Shown here one piece after another: positions 7,703 to 15,055 of a DNA stretch of 26,335 nucleotides. The notes below the pieces were generated by a model that worked only from the letters and a program-made list of their open reading frames with translations, did not search any database and was not told where the DNA came from. The DNA comes from CAYSCX01 sp964429575 (lineage in GTDB: Bacteria > Desulfobacterota > Binatia > Binatales > Binataceae): positions 1-26,335 of the forward strand of contig CAYSCX010000033.1 in assembly GCA_964429575.1 (NCBI GenBank). Direction: 5' to 3'. Made by a program: the position numbers and the translations under genes. Every line of letters begins with the position of its first letter. Within the stretch, counting starts at the first letter, position 1.

Positions 7703-8503
7703 GTGCAGATAAAATGTATAGAGCGGGTAGTGGTAGCTGTCAGGGATCTCGATGCGGCTCGCGAGCGATGGCAGCGGGCTGGGTTTGGCATCGGAGCGGA
7801 GCGCATCTCGATCGAAGGAGTCAGCTTCGCAAGGCTCGCGGCCGGCGCGATCGAGATCGATCTCTGCCATGCCGAAGGCAATTCGGCGAAGGGAGCGCTT
7901 GCGGATGCGGTCGCGCGAAAAGCGGCCGACGGTGGCGGCGCCGCCGGATGGTCGTGGGGGATCGCGCCCGATGGTGACAGTCCGGGCGGGCGCACGATCA
8001 AATTTCCGGGTCTCAACGGTGCGCGGATCGACGCGGCGGTTGACGGCTCCGGACTCGAGGGTGTCTTTACGGCACGCGTCGCGATTGCAAGCGGCAAACA
8101 GGCGCGCAGCGACGACCTCAGTCGACAGTTCGGCAAGAACGCGAACACGGTCGAGTTCCTCGAGCATATCGTCGTAATGGCGCCGGTGCTGGACGACGCG
8201 ATTGCGGCTTACGAGGCTGGTGGCCTCCCCTGCCGACGCATCCGCGATGCCGGCCGCGGGATTCGACAGGCATTCTTCAAGTTGGAGGACACGGTGCTGG
8301 AAGTGGTCGGGCCGAGCGAGCGCGGATTGGGCGTGTGGGGACTCGCGTTCATGTGCGGCGACATTGCCAGAGCAGTAGCGACCGCGCGCGGCAACGACTT
8401 GCAGGCGACGGAGCCGAAGACCGCGGTGCAGGGCGGGCGGATAGCGCGAATCGTCGCGCCGCTCGACGGTGTCGCGGTCGCATTCATGGAGCCGCCGCGA
8501 TAG
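7703..8503 (+). CDS. VOC (glyoxalase/dioxygenase superfamily) protein, two-domain
   Basis: This 266-aa protein has two vicinal-oxygen-chelate-like modules. The first begins at IKCIERVVVAVRDLDAARERW; the second begins near residue 153 with FLEHIVVMAPVLDDAIAAYEA and ends LDGVAVAFMEPPR. VOC proteins include glyoxalases, ring-cleaving dioxygenases and resistance proteins, so the reaction is not assignable. Some expected metal-ligand His/Glu positions are unclear, and it may be a non-catalytic or divergent member. The start is GTG 7703, supported by AAGGAG at 7689-7694 eight bases upstream. A 37-bp stretch of its 3' end (8452-8488) recurs at 9511-9547 with two mismatches, evidence of a former second copy. 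Confidence 0.8.
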   Translation: MQIKCIERVVVAVRDLDAARERWQRAGFGIGAERISIEGVSFARLAAGAIEIDLCHAEGNSAKGALADAVARKAADGGGAAGWSWGIAPDGDSPGGRTIKFPGLNGARIDAAVDGSGLEGVFTARVAIASGKQARSDDLSRQFGKNANTVEFLEHIVVMAPVLDDAIAAYEAGGLPCRRIRDAGRGIRQAFFKLEDTVLEVVGPSERGLGVWGLAFMCGDIARAVATARGNDLQATEPKTAVQGGRIARIVAPLDGVAVAFMEPPR

Positions 8504-8518
8504 GCGAACGGGCGGCGC

Positions 8519-8632
8519 ATGGACTTCACGGTGCGCTCCACCGACTGCTTTCAGAAAATCGACGGCAAGTGGTGCATCATCCACGAGCACGCGTCGGCGG
8601 CGGCCAAAAGTTTCCGTAAAGTTGCGGCTTGA
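8519..8632 (+). pseudogene. C-terminal relic of a SnoaL-like protein
   Basis: This 37-codon ORF contains VRSTDCFQKIDGKWCIIHEH, the last-strand motif of SnoaL/NTF2-like proteins. The intact SnoaL-like protein downstream (9761-10273) has the matching VTDVYRRIGGKWLIAHEH. The usual 100 or so preceding residues are missing, so this is the tail of a deleted gene. It lies 15 bp after the VOC stop. The bases of its stop codon also form part of the -35 (TTGACG) of the arsR promoter. Confidence 0.6.
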
Positions 8633-8657
8633 CGGTCCACTGTTACGGTGAGACACT
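8629..8657 (+). promoter_or_regulatory. Candidate promoter of the arsR-AHSA1 operon
   Basis: TTGACG (8629-8634) and GACACT (8652-8657) are 17 bp apart. The -10 region runs into the palindrome at 8655-8674, so a bound repressor would block RNA polymerase. The predicted start of transcription falls almost on the start codon at 8665, implying a leaderless message. Confidence 0.45.
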
Positions 8658-8674
8658 TAACCGAATGGTTAAGT
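8655..8674. promoter_or_regulatory. Palindromic operator overlapping the arsR start codon
   Basis: ACTTAACC-GAAT-GGTTAAGT is a perfect inverted repeat with 8-bp arms and a 4-base spacer, AT-rich in a GC-rich setting. It contains the ATG of the ArsR gene and touches the presumed -10. Dyad sites of this type are typical of ArsR-family repressors, so autoregulation is the natural reading. Confidence 0.65.
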
Positions 8675-8994
8675 ATAGTAAGGCGCTCGACCTGAGCTTC
8701 CGTGCGCTGGCGGGTTCCACGCGACGCGCGATCGTCGAGCGCCTGTCGCGCGGCGAAGCGAGCGTCACCGAGCTCGCGCGCCCGCTGCGAATGTCACTGC
8801 CGGCGATCCACAAGCATCTGCGGGTTCTCGAGTCCGCCGGCCTGATGGTCTGCAGAAAGCAGGGACGCGTCAAACGCTGCCATCTCAACCCACGCGCGCT
8901 CGACGTGCCCGCGGCCTGGCTCGAACGTCACCGTGCGCTATGGCGGTATCGCCTCCGCGCCCTCGCGCGCCATCTCGAGGAGGATCGGCGATGA
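8665..8994 (+). CDS. ArsR-family winged-helix transcriptional repressor
   Basis: This 109-aa protein has the ArsR winged helix-turn-helix: FRALAGSTRRAIVERLSRGE, then SVTELARPLRMSLPAIHKHLRVLESAGL, then the wing CRKQGRVKRCHLNP. The recognition helix is SLPAIHKHLRVLESAGL. No arsenic-type Cys pair (CVC) is present, which fits the non-metal subgroup paired with SRPBCC/AHSA1 genes. The start is ATG 8665 (MVKYSKALD), inside the palindrome; the upstream in-frame TTG at 8629 is not needed. Its stop overlaps the ATG of the AHSA1 gene (ATGA at 8991-8994), so the two are co-translated. It probably represses this operon; the inducing signal is unknown. Confidence 0.9.
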   Translation: MVKYSKALDLSFRALAGSTRRAIVERLSRGEASVTELARPLRMSLPAIHKHLRVLESAGLMVCRKQGRVKRCHLNPRALDVPAAWLERHRALWRYRLRALARHLEEDRR

Positions 8995-9431
8995 AGGAAG
9001 CAACGCCCGACCAACGAACGCTGGTAATCAGGCGCAGCTACGACGCTCCTGTCGACCGCGTCTTTCGCGCGTGGACGGACCCGGCGGAGATGCGACGATG
9101 GTACTCGGCCGATGCCGATCACGTGATTCACTCTGTCGAGGTGGATCTGCGCGTGGGCGGGGGATATCGCGCAGTCTTCGGTCCGCGCGGCGAAGAACCG
9201 ATCGTCGAGACCGGCGAGTATCGCGAGATTGTTCCGGGAAAGCGCCTGGTCTTCTCGACGACGTTGCGGCGCGGCGCGGAAGTGTTCAGCTCCGGTTCGA
9301 TCATAACAGTCGAATTCATCGCCGCCGGCGGCCGCACCGAATTGGTGCTGACCGATCGCGGTCCCGACGCGAAGGAGCACGAGCAGGGCTGGCGGCCCGC
9401 TCTGGAAAACCTGGCACGCGCGCTCGCCTGA
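8991..9431 (+). CDS. AHSA1/SRPBCC domain protein
   Basis: This 146-aa protein has the activator-of-Hsp90-ATPase (AHSA1) type START-like fold: RRSYDAPVDRVFRAWTDPAE at the start, RWYSADADH, the VGGGYRAVF hairpin, then GEYREIVPGKRLVFS and a C-terminal helix (GWRPALENLARAL). Such proteins hold hydrophobic ligands in a cavity; the ligand here is unknown. The start is ATG 8991, preceded by GAGGAGGA, and it overlaps the ArsR stop by four bases. The longer in-frame start at 8940 lies within ArsR and is rejected. ArsR-AHSA1 pairs are widespread and usually one regulatory unit. Confidence 0.9.
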   Translation: MKEATPDQRTLVIRRSYDAPVDRVFRAWTDPAEMRRWYSADADHVIHSVEVDLRVGGGYRAVFGPRGEEPIVETGEYREIVPGKRLVFSTTLRRGAEVFSSGSIITVEFIAAGGRTELVLTDRGPDAKEHEQGWRPALENLARALA

Positions 9432-9510
9432 GGGCGGCCGCTTGCGCGCCGATGTTCGCGGCGCCGGCCACGGCGTCGGCGCATCGATTTCCGGCCTCGA
9501 GAAAGCCGTA

Positions 9511-9559
9511 CGTCGCGCCGCTCGATGGGGTCGCGGTCGCATTCATGCAACGCGCGTGA
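9511..9559 (+). pseudogene. 3'-end relic of a second VOC gene
   Basis: Bases 9511-9547 match the end of the VOC gene (8452-8488) at 35 of 37 positions. They encode the same APLDGVAVAFM, then QRA and a stop at 9557-9559. Nothing resembling the rest of the VOC gene lies upstream; the preceding bases directly follow the AHSA1 stop. This is the stub of a duplicated gene whose body was deleted. Confidence 0.7.
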
Positions 9560-9760
9560 ACAATGCTCCGGGAGATCGCACCGAATGGTAAACAGCCGAG
9601 CGTTACAGACGCCGCAACGTCATTCTCGCGCGGTTGCCTTTCGCGCGATGCGCGGCATAATCGACGCGGTGACGGCTGCGAGGGTCCGCGCATCGGCGCC
9701 GTGGAAAAACGTCAGCCGAGCTCCTCAAGTCCAATAACGAGGTCGCGCAAGGACACTGCG

Positions 9761-10273
9761 ATGAAAAAACTCGGATTAGTGACACTGGCGCTCGCCATCG
9801 TGCTGGTATGGGCGGGTGAAACCGTATTTGCCCAGACCCAGGCGGACAGCGAGACCGAAATCAAGGCGCTTCTTGATCAGTTGTCGGACGGTCTGCGCCG
9901 CAAGGACCTCGACGCGATCATGAAAGTCTACGCGACCGACGACAGTCTCGTTGTGTTCGATGTCGTTCCACCGCGTCAGTACGTCGGTCCGGCAGCGTAC
10001 CGAAAGAGCTATGAGAATTTCCTCGCGAATTTCCAGGGGCCGGTAAAGTTCGAGATCACGGATCTCAACATCGTCGCGCGCCGTGGCCTCGCGTACAGCC
10101 GCTGCATCCAGCAGGTCTCCGGCACCGACACCAAGGGCAAGCCGCTCAATCTGACATGGAGAGTGACTGACGTCTATCGAAGAATCGGCGGCAAATGGCT
10201 TATCGCACACGAACACCTCTCGGTGCCCGTGGACGTGTTGACCGGCAAGGCCGACCTGCAGTCCAAGCCGTAG
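9761..10273 (+). CDS. Secreted SnoaL/NTF2-like protein (SgcJ/ketosteroid-isomerase type)
   Basis: This 170-aa protein begins with a signal peptide (residues 1-24, cleavage after ETVFA) and so is exported. The mature part is a SnoaL/DUF4440-type cone fold: EIKALLDQLSDGLRRKDLDAIMKVYATDD, a glycine-rich turn YVGPAAYRKSYENF, and the ending VTDVYRRIGGKWLIAHEH. Members bind small molecules in the cone; activity cannot be assigned. ATG 9761 is preceded by AAGGA (9749-9753). Bases 9560-9760 before it show no gene. The tail of a similar gene survives at 8519-8632. It is convergent with the next gene. Confidence 0.85.
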   Translation: MKKLGLVTLALAIVLVWAGETVFAQTQADSETEIKALLDQLSDGLRRKDLDAIMKVYATDDSLVVFDVVPPRQYVGPAAYRKSYENFLANFQGPVKFEITDLNIVARRGLAYSRCIQQVSGTDTKGKPLNLTWRVTDVYRRIGGKWLIAHEHLSVPVDVLTGKADLQSKP

Positions 10274-10277
10274 GAAG

Positions 10278-10299
10278 CGCGCGAGCGACCTTTCGCGCG
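10278..10299. terminator. Hairpin between convergent genes
   Basis: CGCGCGA (10278-10284) and TCGCGCG (10293-10299) form a perfect 7-bp stem with an 8-base loop in the 47-bp gap between two converging genes. There is no T-run, so intrinsic termination is not certain. Confidence 0.3.
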
Positions 10300-10320
10300 G
10301 TCGAAACCGACGGCCTGCGG

Positions 10321-10668
10321 CTATTTCGAGCAGTCGGTGGAGACGTGCTGGACGGCGGACACTTTGAAGTGCTTGTCAGCGCCGTCGTGGTGCTCATGCT
10401 CTTCCATTTCGCCGGCCATCTCCTTCTCTCCGATCTCCGCACCGCTCTTGACCCACTCTCCGGTCAGCATCACCGCATGGCCGACGTGCTTCGCGAGATC
10501 CTCGATTCCGCCGACCTCGACCTGATGCGGAGCTTCCTTGCGCTTGAGATCGTATGCGCCCTCGGAGTTGGGCCCGCTTAGGCAACCCGAGATCTTTTCT
10601 TCGGCGTGAGCACTCGTCGCCGCGAACATCACTGCAAGCGCGAATGCCATGACCCAGGTGAGTTTCAT
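10321..10668 (-). CDS. Small secreted protein with His/Glu-rich segment (DUF5818-like?)
   Basis: This 115-aa protein starts with a clear signal peptide (cleavage after ATSAHA, residue 22). The mature part begins EEKISGCLSGPNSEGAYDL and has a KHVGHAVMLTGEW strand. That pattern, 'G-C-L … Y-x-L … hVGH-x-V-x-x-T-G', is seen in small OB-like exported proteins such as DUF5818; I could not confirm the family. A Glu/His cluster (EMEEHEHHDGADKHF) could bind metal ions. Two mature Cys residues could form a disulfide. The start is ATG ending at 10668, with AGGAGA just upstream. A 5' extension in the same frame is not needed. Confidence 0.7.
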   Translation of the reverse strand: MKLTWVMAFALAVMFAATSAHAEEKISGCLSGPNSEGAYDLKRKEAPHQVEVGGIEDLAKHVGHAVMLTGEWVKSGAEIGEKEMAGEMEEHEHHDGADKHFKVSAVQHVSTDCSK

Positions 10669-10935
10669 ATGGAATCTCCTATGACTCAGATGCGCGTGAA
10701 GGTAGCGCCATGCTAGAGCCGCGGCAGGGGCGGCGTCAAAGGCGCCGGCGAAGTTTGCCACCCGCGGCTGTAATTGGAACGGGGTGAAGGGCGACAAAAG
10801 ACCGCGGCGCGGCGTCGGTCAGCTGATGTCGAGAGGGCCGACGCGCACTCCGCGGATCGTTGAAGGTGTCGAGGGGGTCAGACTGAGGCTCTCGCGACTC
10901 AGCGCCGCGGGAACCTCAGCAGTCGTCTGCCTTCG

Positions 10936-11298
10936 TCAGTATTGATTGACGCAGCGCGAGGCTCCGCTTGGCATCGTGCACCGGAGAAACACCACTTCGT
11001 CCCAGGGACCGCTATAACCCTTCACATCCACACTGCAACCGGGATCTTTCTTTACCGTGCCTCCAAGGTCTTTGCACTCACCCGCGGTGAGAGCGCTTGC
11101 TCGTAGTCCGGGGTCGCGGGATGGCCTGCCGCCGATGGTCCCAGTGGGAGCCACCGGTCTGATCTTTTGTGGTGCGATCGGCGGCGGCTGCGCGTAGCAG
11201 CGACTGTCGACCAACGCGGCGTCGATAATGGTCAACGCTGGCAGCACGAAACCAATGATGGCGAGAGATCCAATTACGTTGCGCGTTATGCGATTCAC
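10936..11298 (-). CDS. Small exported cysteine-containing protein, function unknown
   Basis: This 120-aa protein starts with a signal peptide (RNVIGSLAIIGFVLPALTIIDAA, likely cleavage near CYAQ). It is followed by a Pro-rich linker (QPPPIAPQKIRPVAP) and a small C-terminal module with four Cys (GECKDLGG, DPGCSVDV, FLRCTMP, SRCVNQY), probably forming two disulfides. I recognise no family. The start is GTG 11298 (minus), supported by AAGGAG seven bases away. On the minus strand the ribosome-binding site sits in the loop of a short hairpin (arms 11299-11305 and 11316-11322). Confidence 0.65.
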   Translation of the reverse strand: MNRITRNVIGSLAIIGFVLPALTIIDAALVDSRCYAQPPPIAPQKIRPVAPTGTIGGRPSRDPGLRASALTAGECKDLGGTVKKDPGCSVDVKGYSGPWDEVVFLRCTMPSGASRCVNQY

Positions 11299-11619
11299 GT
11301 TGAACTCCTTCTGCGGTTCAACTTGATTTCGCGAGGATTCGGACTGTCCGTATGCAGAGACTCATCGCCGGTCACTCAGCTTGCGACCCTTGCTGCGCGA
11401 TATCAGGAAGGAGGCACCTCCGCGAGCAGCTACGCTAGCACCGGCTGCGTCGTGGCCTCAAGCCGACGCTACATAGGCAAGCCGATTGCGGGAGCCACAC
11501 GAAATCTGACGCCGCGAAATGACAGAAAGAGGCAAGGCCGTTCATTTCGGGCGCCGCGCGGGCGCGCTAGGATTCGACGCTTAGGTACGGCCGTCGCGCG
11601 GCCGGCGCGGGAGGGACGC
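11299..11619. other. Divergent intergenic region, no gene seen
   Basis: These 321 bases separate a minus-strand secreted protein gene from the plus-strand DUF1003 gene. They must hold both promoters. I see no convincing coding sequence: the long plus-strand open frame covering it is an upstream extension of the DUF1003 frame with no family-like residues. The only clear structure is GTTGAAC…GTTCAAC at 11299-11322. Confidence 0.5.
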
Positions 11620-12141
11620 ATGAGCAACATCAGCAGCGTGGAAAAGTTGGAGCGCAAGCGAGTGCGACACACGCATCGGCATCCGCCGATCATCAACGTC
11701 AACCGGGTTCTCGCTGAGAAACTGACGCCCGGGCAAAAAAATGCGGACAGGTTCGCGTCGATCGTCGGCAGCTGGCCGTTCATCATCGTTCAATCGATCG
11801 TCCTCGTCGTGTGGATCGCCGTCAACGTCATCGCCTGGATCCAACACTGGGACCCCTACCCGTTCATATTGCTGAACCTGACGTTGAGCTTTCAGGCCGC
11901 GTACGCCGCGCCGATCATCATGATGTCGCAGAATCGACAGGCAGCCAAGGATCGCCTGATGGCGGAGCAGGACTACCTGGTCAACACGAAGGCGGAGGAA
12001 GAAGTGAAGGCAATCATGCATCACCTCGAGCAGCAGGACGAGGCGATGATCGATCTATTGCGCCGCGTCGAGGAGCAACACGTACTGATCATGAGCGGGC
12101 TTGAACAGCTTCGAGCCGACGGGGGCGCGGCGCCCGCGTAG
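11620..12141 (+). CDS. DUF1003 domain membrane protein
   Basis: This 173-aa protein has the DUF1003 core: KNADRFASIVGSWPFIIVQS, WIAVNVIAWIQHWDPYPFIL, LNLTLSFQAAYAAPIIMMSQ, then the conserved NRQAAKDRLMAEQDYLVN. There are two transmembrane segments (about residues 51-72 and 83-105), followed by a cytoplasmic helical tail likely to form a coiled coil (EEEVKAIMHHLEQQDEAMID). The function of DUF1003 is unknown. The start is ATG 11620, preceded by GAGGGA; the much longer in-frame ORF from 11167 is not supported. It is the last protein gene before tRNA-Ser. Confidence 0.9.
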   Translation: MSNISSVEKLERKRVRHTHRHPPIINVNRVLAEKLTPGQKNADRFASIVGSWPFIIVQSIVLVVWIAVNVIAWIQHWDPYPFILLNLTLSFQAAYAAPIIMMSQNRQAAKDRLMAEQDYLVNTKAEEEVKAIMHHLEQQDEAMIDLLRRVEEQHVLIMSGLEQLRADGGAAPA

Positions 12142-12295
12142 GGTCGCAAGCGCCACAAGGCGTCGGCGCAAGGTCAGCGCCACGTCGGCGCGCTGCTTCG
12201 ATTGCGCTGGCGGAGCGCGCCTCGACAGGCGAACCACCGGGCATCGGCTTGCGCCATCGGATGTCATGTTGAACAATCGCTCTCTGTGCGCGCGC

Positions 12296-12387
<92 letters not shown>

Positions 12388-12611
12388 GTAGGTCTGCTTA
12401 TCTTCGAACAATCTTAAATAAGTACAAATAATCGCCGAAGCCGCGTCGATTGTCCGCAACGAAGAGGACCGGAGAAGCGCGCAGGAACGCGATTCACCCG
12501 CTTCTACGGGCTTTTCTCTCCGTTGAGCAACTGTTCGGGTCCGAATCGCGCCGAGTCAATGGCTCGCGCCTCGATTCTCGCGAGAATTCCGCGGTTGTGC
12601 CCAAGGGAAAC

Positions 12612-13618
12612 CTAGACCTGAACGTATTGATGATGCAGCCCGCCCTGCAGCGGCTTCGCCGAGATGTTGCCGCCTGGTTGCGCGCGCCGGAAGCCCGGCG
12701 CGTCCTTGTCCAGTGAGGGATGGGTTCGAATCTGGCTGTCGTACGAAGCGTAGGCGCTCAGGACGCGACGCAGGTGTGCCTCGCCGAACATGATCGCGTG
12801 GTCGACGCATTCGCGCCCACTCAATCCGATCACAGGTTCGACGTAATCGTTCTGCCAGGGTGAACGTGGCGCAGTAACGACCTCAGTCATTCCCATCACC
12901 TCGACCTGCTCGCTAAAAACCGAGCCGTACGAGGCGTCGCGGTCGCGCAGCAGAATATAAGGAGCAAATCCCACGGGAACGCTTCGGTCAGCTGAGGGGA
13001 GAGCGGAGCTGTGGGGGATGCTCGGTGGCAGCAGTGCGCACGATCTTCCGGCGATTATGGCTGAGGTTGACCATCAGGTAGAGCAGCCTGAACGATGAGG
13101 ATGCCACCACGAACAAGTCGATCGCGGCGTTGCCGATTGCTTCGGTGGGCAGGAAGCTCCGCCACGTTGTCGAAGGCGAGCGCGCACGGCGCACGATGTA
13201 CTTGCCGCCGGTCGCCTCGCTGACCTCTATACAGAGCTTGGCCAACTCCCCGTGGATGCGTGGCGCACCCAAGAGCGGGTGGCCGAAGCACGTCTCGCGG
13301 ATCAGGTTGTGAGTTTCGCGATTTACTGATCTTCGCCACGACCGCGACCTCCAGCGCCAGCAAAGCCGAACCCTTGATGGTGCCACTGGACCACGGTGGC
13401 CGGCTTCACCAACACGATGACGCTCAGAGACCGCGGCCAGATCCGCAAAAGCCAGACTCAGATTGGGCGGTCGACCGGGAAGAGACGGGTGCGGCCAAGA
13501 GGCTCGCGACGCAGGACTGCGAGTTGATGATGGAGCGCAGTCACCTCGAGGACCAAATTCGCGCGGCTGCGAAACCGCAAGCGAGCCACGCGGTGAGCGC
13601 CGAGATGATTGCGAGCAT
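12612..13618 (-). pseudogene. Decayed integrase-core (DDE) transposase
   Basis: Reading all three minus frames together recovers a near full-length transposase of about 335 codons. The N-terminal part starts at ATG 13618 (MLAIISALTAWL). A frameshift near 13555 leads to NLVLEVTALHHQLAVLRRE. In-frame TGA is at 13458-13460, then VKPATVVQWHHQGF. A frameshift near 13365 leads to LCWRWRSR … FGHPLLGAPRIHGELAKL … AAIDLFVV, with the first catalytic Asp. Shifts near 13000 and 12975 lead to YILLRDRDASYGSVF (second Asp), APRSPWQNDYVEPVIG (Glu) and RTHPSLDKDAP to the stop at 12612. Family: IS3/IS481-like integrase-core proteins. At least five lesions make it non-functional. No inverted-repeat ends are recognisable. 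Confidence 0.85.
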
Positions 13619-13816
13619 GTCGGCGACAGTACCGTGGAACGCGACTAATCGCTAGACTTTTCGACGCCTCCGGAGTTTTCAGTAGGCACAGGTAAGATCA
13701 TTGATCTCGCCAGCAGCGCTAAGTGAATTGATGACGCAATGTCAGCCGCCAAGTGTGGAACTCACAGAGGTATGCTTGCTGCAGAAGGCTCGCCGGAACG
13801 GAGGCTGCGGTTTTAA

Positions 13817-15043
13817 ATGCGCGTAATCCATACATCGGACTGGCATCTCGGCCAGGAACTCCATGGGTTCGATCGCGGCGTCGAGCATGACGCATTCCTC
13901 GACTGGCTGGCCGGCCAGCTGATCGAATTACACGCCGACGCGCTGATCGTCACAGGCGACGTTTACGACACAGTCAATCCGCCCGTCGCAGCTCAGCAGC
14001 GACTCTATAACTTCTTAAGAAGGACCCTTACGGAAAGGCCACACCTCCAGATTGTTCTCATCGGCGGCAACCATGACTCCGCCGCTAGGCTGGAGTTGCC
14101 GAAACATCTCCTCGATGCCGGCAGGGTCCATTTAGTGGGTGGAATGCCGCGGCATGAGGGGCGGCCGGCACCAGCGCGCACACTGGTCGAGCTCTTCGAC
14201 CAGACTGGAACTCCGGGCGCGCTGTGCGCCGCGGTCCCATACCTGCGCCCGGGCGACCTGCCGACGACAGGAGGCGGTGAGAGTGCCCTTAAGGCGCTGT
14301 ACCGCGAAGTCATCGGAGCCGCGAACCTAGCTCGCGGCGATCTGCCGTTGATCGTCACCGGCCACTTGCACTTGAGCGGTGGAGCGGTTTCGGAGCTGAG
14401 CGAGCGACGGATAATCATCGGTGGAGAAGAGGCGATCTCCTCCGATATTTTCCCGGCAAGCATTGCGTACGCAGCCTTGGGCCACCTCCACAAGCCGCAA
14501 TCCATCTCGGGCCAAACCATCATCCGATATGCCGGCTCCCCTTTTCCGATGTCGGTCGCTGAGAAGGACTATCAGCACAGCATCGTTGTGATTGATTTCG
14601 ACAAGATGGGGGGCGTGAAGACGGACCTGGTGCGAACGCCGAGACCCGTTACCTTCTATCGCGTACCCGCTGCTGGCGCAGCCCCATTGAGTGCGATCGA
14701 AGAGGAATTGCGTCATATCGAGCTCGACGATCCCGGCGAGAATGGCAGGCCCTTTCTCGAGGTTGCGGTCCGCCTGGAAGGAGCCGAACCGGAACTGCGC
14801 CAACGGATCGATTCCGCGTTGGAAGGAAAACCCGTCCGCCTCACACGTATCGTTCGGCAGACAGAGGGACAGGGCGGATCTCTGGCCGACACTATTCAGG
14901 GAAGAACGGAGCTGGACGAGCTAGAGCCAGCCGTTGTTTTCGCCCGCAGACATTTCGAGGAGTACGGAGTCGAGCCATCAGACGATCTCAAGAAGGCCTT
15001 CAACGAGGTGCTAGGCGGCATCTTATCGCCGACGGACGATTAA
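13817..15043 (+). CDS. sbcD: Exonuclease SbcD (Mre11-type nuclease subunit)
   Basis: This 408-aa metallophosphoesterase is the nuclease half of SbcCD, which trims blocked or hairpin DNA ends and cuts cruciforms. Metal-binding motifs are all present: DWHLG (Asp8, His10), GDVYD (Asp48), GGNHDS (Asn85-His86-Asp87), GHLH (His183, His185) and GHLH (His223, His225). The capping and C-terminal domains follow, and the length matches the E. coli protein (about 400 aa). The ATG at 13817 has only a distant GGAGG (12 bases upstream). SbcC begins 12 bp after its stop. The preceding 13619-13816 holds no gene and should contain the promoter. Confidence 0.95.
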   Translation: MRVIHTSDWHLGQELHGFDRGVEHDAFLDWLAGQLIELHADALIVTGDVYDTVNPPVAAQQRLYNFLRRTLTERPHLQIVLIGGNHDSAARLELPKHLLDAGRVHLVGGMPRHEGRPAPARTLVELFDQTGTPGALCAAVPYLRPGDLPTTGGGESALKALYREVIGAANLARGDLPLIVTGHLHLSGGAVSELSERRIIIGGEEAISSDIFPASIAYAALGHLHKPQSISGQTIIRYAGSPFPMSVAEKDYQHSIVVIDFDKMGGVKTDLVRTPRPVTFYRVPAAGAAPLSAIEEELRHIELDDPGENGRPFLEVAVRLEGAEPELRQRIDSALEGKPVRLTRIVRQTEGQGGSLADTIQGRTELDELEPAVVFARRHFEEYGVEPSDDLKKAFNEVLGGILSPTDD

Positions 15044-15055
15044 AATGAGCGCAGG

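Noticed and set aside
7664..8656. 330-codon minus-strand ORF
   Set aside because: Antisense to the VOC gene and the SnoaL stub, with no recognisable domain.
12450..12716. 88-codon plus-strand ORF after tRNA-Ser
   Set aside because: Its second half is antisense to the transposase 3' end. The first half has no motif or ribosome-binding site.
13260..13655. 131-codon plus-strand ORF
   Set aside because: The opposite strand holds the transposase fossil, whose motifs explain this stretch.
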